64,000 nucleotides of DNA, from contig CALNVZ010000641.1 of the NCBI GenBank assembly GCA_940671915.1, forward strand, positions 2,898,568 to 2,962,567. The letters run 5' to 3'. Every line of letters begins with the position of its first letter. The stretch's first letter is position 1. The notes under the pieces are model-generated. The model saw only the letters and a list, made by a program, of their open reading frames with translations. It was not told the origin of the DNA and ran no database searches. This DNA comes from Paracentrotus lividus (taxonomy: Eukaryota; Echinodermata; Echinoidea; Camarodonta; Echinidae). Made by a program: the position numbers and the translations under genes. Shown in pieces: positions 13,101 through 22,447 of the stretch.

Positions 13101-16086
13101 GCATTAGACAGAGACGCGTAGAACTAGTTCCTGGTTGTAATTATAGGAATAATTCGGACTATCGTAGCTGTTTGTGTATATATTGGTATTAGTAATTGCA
13201 GTAGTTGATATGAATGTATGTAATGCCTTCCCAATATGAAAACAGAAAACTAACACATGGCAACAATTATGCGTACTAAGCTATATTGGTCGTGCGGGAA
13301 GGGGAATGAATCTGCTCGTTGTGAGGCATTATCTTAGCTGATGTCGCTATTGTGAACGAGTACCGAATCTTGCGATGAGTCCTCGGTTTTTGGCAATTTG
13401 GATAGGAATAGGTCTTCACAAAGATGTTTACGATAAGACATGTTTATTATGAACCGCTGAAGGCTAGAGATAAAACTAGTTGTGTACAGTCTGATGATCG
13501 CGATAATAGCTATGGTATTCAGTAGTAGTATAATGGACATAGGCGAATGTAATATCGGCAACATAACCAACACCGCTGCGCATGACTAAGGATTAGTGAC
13601 ACAGCTCCGCATGTGTGTTGGAGCTATTAAGTGGTTCTATTGTTTATCGAGATACGTGAAGGACTGGCAAGATGGATGAGGCGTTCACAAAGGATGTTAG
13701 CGATAACGCAATGTTATTCTCAAAACCTCAAGCTAGAATACTAGTTTTACATGCTTAGTACAGTTGCTGCGATTTAAAAAAATGTGCGGCCCTTGTTTTT
13801 AGTTGGGTGGCAGTTTCCCAGTGTTGAGTAAGTTGCATAGATATATGACTAATAGCGAGGAATTAGTGCATAATATGGCTTCGCGTATCAGGAAGTCGCA
13901 ATCAGAATCCATTTACGAGACATTTCATCCGATACATTTAAAAATAACAAATGGAATATTCACTTTTACATTGATGAATTCCAACAAGAAAAAATGCACA
14001 CTGCAAGATATCAATGTAAGTATCAGAATGTACACGCAGTTTAAACTTACCACAGTCGTATGTGTGGACATTCACAAAATTCACACTGAGGCAAACCTCT
14101 CTTCTTTGGAACACATCTTTACAAAAAATATAAATAAAAAAAATTATGATAATATTAGTCAATGAGGAGTAAAAGTTTTGAAATAGAAATCCTCCTCAAG
14201 GGAAACAAAATGTGTGGGACTTTGTATAGAGACTTCTGGTTTTGACAAATGAAATATTGAGATACAGGAATTAAGCCTTAAAAATGAAGTTGCAGCTAAG
14301 GATGCATCTTCAATACAAACAGCAATAATTAACTTTATTGACTAGATTTACCCTTACTACCTATTTTGCATTCCATATAATCGTTTTGAACCATGTTAAA
14401 ATTCAAATTGAAATTGGACTTGATATTGAAATTGAAATTGGAATTGGAGTTGGACTTGATATGAAATTGAAATTGAAATTGGAGTTGGAGTTGGAATTGG
14501 ACTTGAAATTGAAATTGGAATAGATATTGATATTAATATTGAAATTGGAATTAAAAATTGAAATTGATTGATTGGAATGGAATTACAAAATTGAAATGAC
14601 AATTGAATTGAAATTGGAAATTGAACTATATTTTGCTAAGGCGTGAATGTAACGTGTTGGGGACTGTAAGGGTCTCGCTGTCTATGTCAAAAAGCATCAG
14701 TTTCCAAGTGGAGTTCAAACACAGTTCCGGCGTTCTGTTCCAACACGGGGAAAACATCCTTTGGACTTTTACAATGTTAACCGTGTTTAACGTATCGGCT
14801 TTTTACGGAAGGTGTCCGATATATCAAGGTTTTGATTTGTGGGGCATGCTCACAAAGCTGTTACGATGGGTGGAGAGATAATCAGCTTTTGGAAGGAGAA
14901 AGCGGCCAATTTGAGACACTTTGAATGAGACAGGCGCCTATAGTTAACTCCTTGTATTATGGAGTACATTACCTGGATCCTATAACCGCTTCATGGGTTG
15001 GATTGGACGCCAAGCTTGATTAGTGGCACGTGTGGTTCCTGATCTCCTCAGCCTGTTCATGCAGTTCGAAGATAGAGCACGATAACGAACGAGCCGAACG
15101 TAGCCATGCAGAAGGAAAATTCAACTGGAATTGAATAATTTAGTAAAATTAGAGGCAAACGATGAGGTCGAACATAATTTGTAGTCGTCAATTTTTTTAG
15201 GTAATATCATCCACAAGCCATCTGATACGACCATCGGTACAAAAAATTGAAATAGAGCATGTGAGACACTTATTTCTGAAACTCTATAGAACTGTCACTG
15301 ATTCATGAGTTGCATTATTCAACTTCAAATGCTGACGCAGAAATGACATTTATAAATACTTTAATATCTAGTCGACGAGTGATATCTGAATATTATATTA
15401 TCTAACATCAAAACAATTCTGTATTTTAACAAGATAAAAATATAATGACAAATTTTGTATTTAACAAGATAAAGGTTTTTGTAATGCACTATATTAATAT
15501 AAATTATTATTAATATTTCATCGTAAAGAAACAGAGGAAAAATTCAATGCAGCACTCAGCTTGGAAATGGCAAGCGCAATGGGAATAGTGGATCTTTTGA
15601 GGTTCGATGCCGTNNNNNNNNNNNNNNNNNNNNNNNNNTGAATTACAATTTTATCATTCACAGGAATACCAAGAACTTTGGACAGCATTAATTTCCTTGT
15701 TTGAATGTCCATATCAAATAATATAACACATTTTTCAAAAATCGCATCGCAGCAAATCGCACAGTGTGAGATGGGCTTAAAGTGTATGTAATGATTGTGT
15801 GTGTGATTTAAATGTGGAATCAACAAATTCTGTCATACTTGTTCATGTTTTATCACAGATTAAAGCCTGCAATACGGAAGCCGAGAAGATAGAGGCCCTT
15901 ATAAACAACAGAAGTCCTGTTATATCAGCGTATTTACACCTCAGTCCATTATTAGCAGCAGCTACAAGAAATCCTCAAATAGTGGAACCCAACTCAGCGC
16001 ATTCAATACACCATCTTTCATCGTTTTGTACCTTAATAATAGTCTTGCGAACAATCCATGATTTCTTATATAGAGTCATTAGGTAG
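1913..16086 (+). CDS. RECK: RECK (reversion-inducing cysteine-rich protein with Kazal motifs), 5' part outside window, middle inverted
   Basis: Gene-level entry. RECK is a GPI-anchored extracellular glycoprotein that restrains matrix metalloproteases and, with GPR124, presents Wnt7 to Frizzled. Seen: nine plus-strand exons at 1,913-7,698 encode the repeated CC...C...C cysteine-knot modules and the central cysteine-rich region. The last exon at 15,859-16,086 encodes the pre-GPI tail with the conserved ACN-EAEKIE-LIN motif and a hydrophobic C-terminus. Intron phases of exons 1-8 agree throughout. The signal peptide and first cysteine-knot modules lie upstream of the window. The exons for Kazal 2, Kazal 3, the PPG-CCP-C segment and the CD-FGY-SIE segment are present on the opposite strand at 8,447-11,609, so the gene cannot be spliced as assembled. 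Family identity is recalled from known RECK sequence and is secure; the layout is probably an assembly fault. Confidence 0.9.
2216..2345. repeat. GAT/GGTGAT microsatellite
   Basis: Imperfect GAT triplets inside a RECK intron. They generate Asp- and His-rich open frames on the two strands that are not genes. Confidence 0.85.
2600..2764 (+). CDS. RECK: RECK internal exon (cysteine-knot module)
   Basis: Joins the previous exon in frame (phase 1) and starts SLHCCERSTRPRCRQVC, followed by EQGCDQPMP-DEMWKCFL. This is the diagnostic RECK pattern of a CC pair, a C-x3-C pair and a late W-C. Donor gtacgc. An NMT sequon is present. Confidence 0.9.
2775..3190. repeat. Degenerate TTGGTCTAA foldback repeat, copy 1
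   Basis: The first half is dense in variants of ttggtctaa/ttgtctaat. From about 3,000 the second half carries the reverse complement (attagaccaa, aattagacaa). The whole block is a decayed palindrome of a 10-15-base motif. A second copy lies at 20,528-20,815. Confidence 0.75.
3787..3905 (+). CDS. RECK: RECK internal exon
   Basis: Acceptor cccag at 3,782-3,786; phase 1 entry, phase 0 exit at donor gtaggc. It encodes a proline/glycine-rich linker and then GANLQCCLRAISSRCRDIC, the start of the next cysteine-knot module. The intron that follows contains a long GAT microsatellite. Confidence 0.88.
3957..4125. repeat. GGT and GAT microsatellite
   Basis: About 30 uninterrupted GAT/ATG triplets preceded by a GGT run. 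It is intronic in RECK and produces spurious poly-Asp and poly-Met frames. Confidence 0.95.
4216..4318 (+). CDS. RECK: RECK internal exon
   Basis: Phase 0 entry, phase 1 exit. Translates LYTTSWSNRETWNEFDEHC and ends in LLTCLAD. It completes the module begun in the previous exon and matches the vertebrate LYSMSWGN--SWQEFD--C arrangement. Donor gtatgt. Confidence 0.9.
4632..4692 (+). CDS. RECK: RECK internal exon (short)
   Basis: A 61-base exon reading VEEPCKPGCSGLDYCAHFNN, bounded by AG at 4,630-4,631 and gtcagt at 4,693. Its frame joins both neighbours (phase 1 in, phase 2 out). It matches the RECK EPC--GC--L-YC--FNNR segment. Confidence 0.9.
5351..5563 (+). CDS. RECK: RECK internal exon
   Basis: Translates RPTDLFRSCSSRSDEGAAND, then MPFMNIPVLDI, then MWK-IACTLQVKPCH. 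This is one of the most conserved RECK blocks and settles the identification. Phase 2 on both sides; donor gtaagt at 5,564. Confidence 0.95.
5924..6216 (+). CDS. RECK: RECK internal exon
   Basis: Translates KSDCIHILSKCIDQTRLAKG, then CNILSP-DD--PC, then PCRADPCNN, and ends with a CSVNRG-C--REVC--H-C pattern. This matches the RECK region between the cysteine-knot modules and the central Cys-rich part. Phase 2 in, phase 1 out, donor gtaggt. The intron before it ends in a TTCAA simple repeat at 5,878-5,905. Confidence 0.92.
6300..6575. repeat. GAT microsatellite
   Basis: Imperfect GAT/GGT triplets in a RECK intron, the third such tract in this gene. Confidence 0.9.
6677..6862 (+). CDS. RECK: RECK internal exon
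   Basis: Translates GCRLGEASSFLVPIGSYVRL, then CYQ-CVCGPTGQLEHC and LQCERSEMCLI-GQMK. It matches the RECK CKLGEAS and C--CSCG--G-LE-C block, a von Willebrand C-like cysteine pattern. Phase 1 on both sides; donor gtaaat at 6,863. A decayed SINE tail follows in the intron. Confidence 0.92.
6870..7025 (+). mobile_element. SINE 3' tail fragment
   Basis: Contains gtgaagcgctttgagacg followed by ataaggtgctatatgaat, the tail signature common in deuterostome tRNA-derived SINEs. The tRNA-like head is not recognisable here. Confidence 0.55.
7601..7698 (+). CDS. RECK: RECK exon, 3' end unresolved
   Basis: Acceptor cattccacag ends at 7,600. In phase with the previous exon it reads EHASHFHIDCNLCVCFGGTE then ICST, matching vertebrate SIDCNVCSCFAG...VCST. 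After CST the expected R-L-C-L is replaced by AITNPLL and a TAA stop at 7,696-7,698, with no donor at the expected place. The sequence then runs into a TCGCA-rich repeat. Similarity therefore ends at about 7,675, just before the block whose RECK exons are on the other strand. Confidence 0.75.
7690..7935. mobile_element. TCGCA-rich MITE-like repeat
   Basis: The right end, around 7,893-7,932 (aaatcgcatcgcagcaaatc then gcacagtgtgag), is almost identical to 15,736-15,777. A weaker inverted match to the same motif lies at 7,718-7,752. The left boundary is approximate because it merges with the broken RECK exon. Confidence 0.5.
8447..8537 (-). CDS. RECK: RECK exon in inverted block (segment before the C-terminal exon)
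   Basis: On the minus strand, acceptor ctctag precedes 8,537 and donor gtatgc follows 8,447. It translates RCDLFGYLSIEGDIVVLVKP, matching RECK CDVFGYFSIESEIVILI, which in vertebrates directly precedes the QIEACNKEAEKIE segment found here at 15,859 on the plus strand. The exon end (TACAG) does not meet the next exon (ATTAAAGCC) in the required frame, so a one-base error is likely near the donor. Confidence 0.8.
9068..9183 (-). CDS. RECK: RECK exon in inverted block, frameshifted
   Basis: Starts after acceptor tttcag with GQVRILFSERE, matching RECK AGMLRVLFDKEK. It then has a TAG and another stop in that frame, yet ends in the same frame with VSLDSVLEGLRNKVSV, the counterpart of ITVLEILQKIRMHVSV. 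Its phase with the next exon is one base short. Two or more indels or stops within 116 bases contrast with the clean plus-strand exons. Confidence 0.7.
9735..9844 (-). CDS. RECK: RECK exon in inverted block, one internal frameshift
   Basis: Acceptor ttttag before 9,844; donor gtatgt after 9,735. The 3' part reads DCPEVSSPDICIAMTPPGSC then CPICG, matching RECK KCPSLLAAGCKPIIPPGACC then PLCAG. The 5' part (EEDVEITMYNSK) is in another frame, which implies a single-base loss near the AAGATTGCC junction. Confidence 0.75.
10530..10737. mobile_element. Possible decayed MITE with GGATCCGCCACTG-type ends
   Basis: Begins cagtagcagattagcttgg and ends ctggattcgccactgcaa. The ends are partial reverse complements and resemble the ends at 26,711-26,843 and 42,390-42,545. 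Confidence 0.4.
10773..10924 (-). CDS. RECK: RECK exon in inverted block (Kazal 3), several frameshifts
   Basis: Bounded by tttttcag and gtacgg on the minus strand. Kazal fragments occur in three frames: CGTTG, then TYLSE, then CEALQVCDRTTVRL, then YYGPCQ-like. Together they match RECK VCGHNGETYSSVCAA---RVAVDYYGDCQ. No single frame spans the exon. The short spacing between errors looks like sequencing indels, although a decayed copy cannot be excluded. Confidence 0.7.
11482..11609 (-). CDS. RECK: RECK exon in inverted block (Kazal 2), frameshifted
   Basis: Acceptor ccttccag, donor gtaaga. Reads DDCNMDTYAPVCDTKHRTHP then NMCTLH, matching RECK ACDQVQDPVCDTDHMEHNNLCTLY. It then needs one base removed and one added to continue as GELAYRGACQ (human GKSLSYKGPCQ). 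Two compensating one-base errors in 30 bases suggest low consensus quality. Confidence 0.75.
11750..13015. repeat. Satellite-like block of GTATGCGGCA and GAATATTCAT motifs
   Basis: The motif gtatgcggca, its variants and its reverse complement (tgccgcagac) recur many times, mixed with the palindrome gaatattcat (12,347, 12,433, 12,708, 12,827) and CTGCAGAC. Units are very uneven and both orientations occur. No coding signal; the open frames here follow repeat composition. Confidence 0.75.
13016..15613. other. Non-coding stretch up to the 25-N gap
   Basis: No exon of RECK or any other recognised family was found on either strand. It contains a degenerate ATTGAA/TTGGAA hexamer tract at 14,396-14,625. 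A plus frame at 14,621-14,881 is open by chance or unrecognised. Confidence 0.4.
14396..14625. repeat. Degenerate (ATTGAA)n simple repeat
   Basis: Repeated aattgaaattggaatt variants over about 230 bases. It gives alternating Glu-Leu/Ile frames on one strand and Ile-Ser/Pro frames on the other, with no gene. Confidence 0.9.
15614..15638. other. Assembly gap, exactly 25 N
   Basis: Twenty-five N. A fixed small value is usually a placeholder rather than a measured gap; some long-read gap fillers write 25 N when filled ends overlap or disagree. It lies between the inverted RECK block and the final RECK exon. Confidence 0.98.
15736..15780 (+). repeat. TCGCA-rich repeat fragment
   Basis: Near-identical over about 40 bases to 7,893-7,932, in the same orientation. 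The two copies bracket the inverted part of RECK. Confidence 0.7.
15859..16086 (+). CDS. RECK: RECK C-terminal exon (GPI-anchor signal)
   Basis: Acceptor tatcacag ends at 15,858. Reads IKACNTEAEKIEALINNRSP, then a variable Ser/Ala-rich stretch, then a hydrophobic run containing LIIVLRTIHDFLY, and stops at TAG 16,084-16,086. Vertebrate RECK ends the same way (IEACNKEAEKIESLIN, then a hydrophobic GPI signal). Frame intact; same strand as exons 1-9. Confidence 0.9.
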   Translation: MKACNTEAEKIEALINNRSPVISAYLHLSPLLAAATRNPQIVEPNSAHSIHHLSSFCTLIIVLRTIHDFLYRVIR

Positions 16087-16749
16087 CAGTTATAGAGTAA
16101 ATACCATAGAATTTTTTTATATCTTTCCAAAGAAACATGCTATTTAAGAAAAGAGATTTTAACTTCATATTTTATATATGCAAATCTTCTGAATTGTACA
16201 TATGAGTTTATATGAATACTTGTAAATTAAGAATATTGTTATTTATCTTTTTATGTCTATCCGAGCACTTTTTGAATGCTTGAATCCATGTTTATGTACT
16301 GTTGGCTGAAGGAATGTACTAAATGTTTTATTGTCTCTGTATTTTATCAGAGTGCGTATTTTTTTAAATGTCTCTGGTTTTTTGCTTTATTTATTGATGC
16401 TGCTGACTTTCATTATGAGGTAAATGTTGGAGGCTGAAGTTGATATTTGTCTCTTTTTCTTTGGGGGGGGGGGGGAAACTGGAGTCTTTACAGTTCATAA
16501 TTATTTTCATAATCTTTTATTTAAATCAAGGGTATCATATTTAACTTTGCTGATTGTACAATTTACAATGAATAATCAAGCAAAGCACTACCCGACATCT
16601 TTATTTAAAGGTAAAAAAGAAGGTATTTTTTGTTCTTATACATTAATGAGGCTGAACCTTGTTCGTATATAAGATTACGTCAATTTTTATGGCCTATAAA
16701 ATAATTGACTACTGCTGGGTTGTAAAGATGTGATTGCTCATCCAAAAAG
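16087..16749 (+). other. RECK: Probable RECK 3' UTR, AT-rich
   Basis: Follows the RECK stop codon. No further exon or strong inverted repeat is visible. Contains a G12 run at 16,464-16,475. Confidence 0.4.
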
Positions 16750-18126
16750 AATCAAGGTACTATCAGATAATTCGTTTTTCTGTTTTGGAAACGGAAAAGC
16801 AAAAACGGAATATTGGGCAAAAACAATCAAGGTACTATCAGATAATCGTTTTTCTGTTTTGGAAACGGAAAAAGCAAAAACGGAATATTGGGCAAAAACT
16901 GATTCTGATTAGTAATGACAAAACAGAATATTGAACACCTCTTCTTGATTTCCTTTTTTCGTTTTCCGTTTCCAAAACAGAAAACGAATTATCTGATAGT
17001 ACCGTTTATATTTCCTTTTTCCTTTTCCGTTTTGCGTGCGGAGCCAGAAAGACGTTCGAAAGGGAGAGAGGACACTCGTATACCGGGCAATATAACGCTC
17101 TAAATTAATGATGTATTTAACATGTACAGCTAAAGCGGCTTTCAAAGTATATGAATGTGCGTCCCTTGTGCCCTGCCTTGATCCACTACTGCAGACATGT
17201 CAAAACTCCTCTTTTTTTTGGGGGGGGGCAGTGGCGAATTAGAAGTGGACCAAATATTCAGATTTTGGCAGACCCAATATTTTTTAATTTTTTTTACTAC
17301 GTCACCCCAGACCGTGCGAGCAAAAAGCTACATCAATTTTTTACACGTCAAGTTTACCAAGCGATTAAGGGGGGGGGTCGAGCAGGAGCGGCCCCATACC
17401 AAAAATTTAGAAAAAAAGTTCCTTGATTTGGGGCCTTTGGCCCTTCTCCCTTGGTTTTTTTTTTTTTTTTTATTTAATTTTTTTATTTTATTTTATTTGT
17501 TTTTGCTTTTTAAGATGCATGATTGATGACAAACCCAAGTAATGTCTTATCCCTACTCTATGGGTGATGATCTTTTGGCTTGCCGATGGCCCAACAAAAC
17601 GCATGTCTAACCCCCCCCTTAATCGCTCGACCAACGTGAAGTGAAAAAAACATGATGTACGTTTTGCTTTTCTGGCGTGACGTATAGGGAAAACGTGTGC
17701 ATAACCAAATCTGACATTTCAATTTTGGGCTCCCAATGTTATTCCCATGTAACTGCACCCCCCCTCGGTGACTTTCGACAGATCTGCAGTAGCGGATCAA
17801 GGCAGGGCACAAGGGACGCACATTTCTATACATCATTAATTTAGAGCGTTACATTGCCCGGTATACGAGTGTCCTCTCTTCCCTTTCGAATGTCTTTGTT
17901 CTGGCTCCGCCCGCAAAACGGAAAAAGGAAAAAGGAAATATTAAACGGTACTATCAGATAATTCGTTTTTCTGTTTTGGAAACGGAAAAACGAAAAAAGG
18001 AAATCAGAAGAGGTGTTCAATATTCTGTTTTGTCATTACAAATCAGAATCGGTTTTTGCTCAATATTCCGTTTTTGCTTTTCCGTTTCCAAAACAGAAAA
18101 ACGAATTATGTGATAGTACCTTGATT
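16750..18126. mobile_element. 1.4-kb foldback element with long inverted arms
   Basis: The left end aatcaaggtactatcagata is the reverse complement of the right end near 18,107-18,126. Arms of over 500 bases (16,750-about 17,370 and about 17,600-18,126) match in order: the GTTTTGGAAACGGAAAA unit, the cgtataccgggcaata block (17,078 against 17,865), the gtgcgtcccttgtgccctgc block (17,158 against 17,818) and the G-run/aatcgct block. The left arm holds two copies of its outer about 70-base unit. No transposase is visible, so it is non-autonomous. Confidence 0.85.
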
Positions 18127-20527
18127 AAAAAGGAATAAAAATAAGAATGATTTCCTTTGTGTCAGCATCTATTGATGGATTGAGCTCTTATTCAGGTTGT
18201 TTATTTTATTTTATGTTATTTTTCTTATTGAAATATTTTGCATCCTCGGTCTTATGGAGAATCAATGTCCATGCTACTTTTTAATTTTGTGTTTGAAATA
18301 TTTGAGTGCATTTTTATAGTAAAGCAGTCAGCAACTCATTTATCCATCATTTGGTTACATCCTCTTCCTCATATGTTTGTTCTAGTTTGTGTTTGTAATT
18401 TATTATTTTGTTATGAGAATAGTTAGATGCAGTAGGAGTGTTATACTGAAATCATGTATCTTTGCAATCATAGGGGGATTATATATGTATGATTCTAGAA
18501 ATAATAATTTGTTTAATTCATATTGATTATTTAAATTGATTCTTTTATCTTCCAACTATTTATGGAAACAATTGAATATTGTTTCTTAAAATCTTTCAAG
18601 TTATGAATTTGCCTTTCATTTTTGCTCTTCTTTTTTGTTTTCATTTACAAATGTTTTGATATAATTACCATGTCGTTATTTTTTATTTTGCTATCACTTT
18701 TTGAAGTTTGTCTTTTCTATGAATGTTTTTTGCGAAGCTACGGTGCCAGAAGCTAGAAAATTTAGCTATCTACCAAAGAACTCCTGTAAATATCCGTTAC
18801 ATTTATGACAATTGTTTGTAGAACAAAAGTACTTTGCTTTTAAAGGTATCATTTATCATTTCACACATCTTCTGTAGTCTTAAATTATGTATAAATCTAA
18901 TTTAAAATATTGTAGAAAGAAATATCAGTTTAGTGAGTTGAATCATTAGTCATGCAGTTTGGGCTTCTTGATTTGTTTAAATTAATGTAAATTACAGATT
19001 CTTCTCAAGATTTGTGAGGTTTTAAATTTTAAATTTCAAATTTTCTTCATGAATTTAAAGTTAGTGATGTGTTTTTAAATGGGGGCAGGGCGTGTGAGAG
19101 TGTGTGTGGCATTTATAAATTCCTAGATTTACATAAAAATGCATTTTACTCTTTCTGAAGTAATTCAAGTATTGACAGATAAAGGCTGAACTTTTTAGTT
19201 ACAATTTTTGTAGGCTGACAGTTGACAATATCAACTGAAAACATTTCTAGTACAAATATTATGTCTTGCCATACATTGTAGCTAAGGTATATGTGAAGGG
19301 CTGATTAGTATACAACTGTTTGCTAGATTCTTTGTTCTTATACAGTATTCTTTTAAATTATGTATGATTTTTTTTCTTGTTAAAGGTAAATAGGAAAATA
19401 TGATTTAGAAGAAGAATTATATCACTAAATTGCTACAAGTAGCATAGTGAACAGAAAATGCATAGTTGATCAAAAAATAACAGCTACAAAATAATGAGTT
19501 TTTGGGTAAAACTGTACACTTTTTACTCCAACATATTTAAGAGGGTAATAAATTAAATAGAAAAAAGGAGTGTAAAGAATTTTTTCCTGTCATGTAAAAT
19601 TGTGGGAAAGTATTCTAAAAATATGTAAGAATATTTTGGCTAACTTAATGTCCACTTTCTCTTACATGCTGTTTCAGATGTGAAGCCAGCATATTTGATG
19701 AGGGTGTTATTTTTGTGGTTTGAAATTCCAAGGTTTTTTTTGTCTTTTCTTTGATATTGATGGTTTTTATTTGTTAGCACTTTGCAGAATGACCTACATG
19801 TATTTCTTCTTAGTTTGGAGTAAAATTCAAAGTTTGAAAATATTTTTGATGATATGGGTCGTGAGTCATAACAATACAGATGATCATGTTTTATGCTTTT
19901 CAGTTTTATGATCACTCTCACTTTCAGTAAGTTATCTTTATTTATTTTCCAGTTTTCCTTGAATCCATCACTTGTAAATACACAAGAAAACCAAATTTGT
20001 TATTGAAATGTCAGTGATTTGGGGATGGAGCATATTTTTGTATACCGTTGCCGAGGCTGTGTACCATATTGTACATTTCATCATCCTATCTTGGACATTG
20101 ATCAATGCTTCCATTGTGTTGCAATAATTCTCATGAGAACAGAAGAGGTTAAGTTGAGAGAATAATCATGATTAAACTATACAAAATGTTGCTCTTCGGA
20201 GTTATGAAACCAAGCAAGATATGTGCAGTTATATTTTTGTTGTTGTTGCAGTGTATTTTAATATGTTGTACTTTGTCGCAAGAAAGAGAGTGGTTATACC
20301 GAGGAAACAATACAGAGAGCAAGAGAGATAGAGAGAGAGGGATAAAGTGAGAAAGAGAGGAAAGTGAGAAAGAGAGGGAGGGAAAGAGAGATGTGTATAG
20401 AAATAACAAAGAGAGAATAAGATGTTGAGAAAAAAAAGAAAGAAAAGAAAATTGAATTAATAGAGAAAGCAATGACAGGGAGATAGGGATTGTTGAAAAA
20501 TTTCAGTGGGAGAGAGAGGAAAACAGT

Positions 20528-20815
20528 ACATTGCCACTTGGTCTAAACCCACGTTGACCAATGTCCATTTGTATCTCATCCCACATGGTCTAATTCCATT
20601 TTATCTATAACCAGTTTGTCTAATTACCCATTAGTCTTATTACCACTCTGCCTATTTACAACTTTTTAAAAATTTCCATTTGGTCTAATGCCCATTTTGT
20701 CTAATGTCCACTTGGTCTCACACCACTTCCATCAATTAGTCATTAGACGAAATGGCAATTTGACCAAGTGAGAATTAGACCAAGTATGGATTAGACCGAA
20801 TTTTTACTAGACCCG
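20528..20815. repeat. Degenerate TTGGTCTAA foldback repeat, copy 2
   Basis: The first part carries ttggtctaa/tttgtctaat, and after about 20,735 the reverse complement (cattagacgaaatgg, aattagaccaagt) appears. Same architecture as 2,775-3,190. Confidence 0.75.
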
Positions 20816-20894
20816 CAGCAGTTATTGCCAGAGCATTTTGTCAGTTCTCCAGATATACACAGAGAAAACGGTTGAAGAGAAAGAGGGAGAAACA

Positions 20895-20943
20895 GGCGCA
20901 CACACACACACACACAACACACACACACCCACACTTGCACATG

Positions 20944-20981
<38 letters not shown>

Positions 20982-20985
20982 TACA
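20895..20985. repeat. CA microsatellite
   Basis: Interrupted (CA)n, the source of His-Thr and Cys-Val open frames that are not genes. Confidence 0.9.
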
Positions 20986-22357
20986 TACTTATAAAGCAAG
21001 AGAGAAATTACAGATGGACAATTAAAAATAAGACTTTAATACAAACTTTCAATCAAAGACACCGGCACCGGCAGTAGAGGGAAAATATTTGAGAAAAAGA
21101 GAGAGAGACAGGTAAATAGATGGAGCTAGATAACAATAAATGACCCCAAAAGATGCAAGAAACACAACTGCTTAATTTTATATATATCAGCTTTATTATT
21201 GAAAATATTTATCACCTCTCAATAATAAAGATAAATGTTATCTTTCTGTCTTATTTCAACTGCCGCTACAAAACATCATTGAATAATAGTTCAAACTCAA
21301 TTCTCCTAAATATATTATTTTCATGAGTCTATTATTACATGCACATGCAGATATACAATTAATGTAGATTTGAATACTCTTAGTTTCTTCATTCTATAAT
21401 TCAATAGAATACCATAAAAAATCACAGCATTCAAGATTAAAAATATTATGGTCTTTACCAAAATAAACGGTCATCATCCATTCACTTTACATTGCATGCT
21501 ATATCCGGCCAGGAGTGCCAAATATCTATATAAAGGATGTTACAATTAAAATTCCAATACAAAAACGATGAAATTACCGGTAAAACGTGCAGCACTTTTT
21601 CATCTTTATATTCACAATGAAAGCACATGATATTCAAATGATACTATTATTACTATTACTTTGGTAATACATGTACCTGAACAAGAGGTAACAGAAATAC
21701 TTGATGTCCATGAAAATACAAATCATACACCATACATGTAACAAATTGATTATTCAAAGATTACATATTATTTTGTTAAAGCTGAAAGGAAGGATATCTA
21801 TAAATATCAATATATTGTTGGCATAATTTAGAGATCAATTAGTATGGATTTAATATAAAGAACCTGATGCTGAAAATGTATTATTTCCAGTTTGAAATCT
21901 GATAAATATGTGTAGCTAATATATGTGTTAGTATTATTCGATCACAAAAATTAATAATCATACTTTTAATCAAAAGAATTGTGAAGAGAGAATTATGACA
22001 CTTGTGTATTTATCTTTATAAAGTAATAAACTCAAAGTTATCTTTATAATTTAAAACTTCTGATAAATTTGTCTTTTTATGAGCTAAATTCAAATGATCC
22101 AATAAATTGTTTGAACTGATTCCCTGACTTGCAAACTATGAGAAAATAACTCCTGTGAAAGTAATAGAATTTACATCATATTCGTGAAAGGTTACATGTC
22201 TGAATTCAGAAGCACATATTCACACTATTCACAGAAACCTTATTTTGGGGGATTACAGCTGCATTTGCGTAGATAATAAACTCCTTTTATTTGATCAGTT
22301 GCTTGAACAGGAATTAATTCCTCTCCAATACTGTAGAATTCCTTACACTTAACCCTT

Positions 22358-22447
22358 AACCTGTTGGAGACGAGCTGATTTGGCTATAACACACATTTCC
22401 CATAGACCTCAGCCCGAATATATTCGGGCTCAGTCCCCAACGGGTTA
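22358..22447. mobile_element. Small palindromic element
   Basis: aacctgttggagacgagctg on the left pairs with the reverse complement of a right segment ending ccccaacgggtta. The inner cccgaatatattcggg is itself a perfect palindrome. Confidence 0.5.

Noticed and set aside
14621..14881. Plus frame with a stretch (ISFQVEFKHSSGVLFQHG) that recalls a laminin-G strand pattern
   Set aside because: Too short, no splice sites or neighbouring exons fit, and it lies in the doubtful gap-filled block; likely chance.
15518..15826. Minus frame of 102 aa crossing the 25-N gap, with Leu/Ser-rich sequence
   Set aside because: It depends on an N placeholder for its frame and has no recognisable domain.
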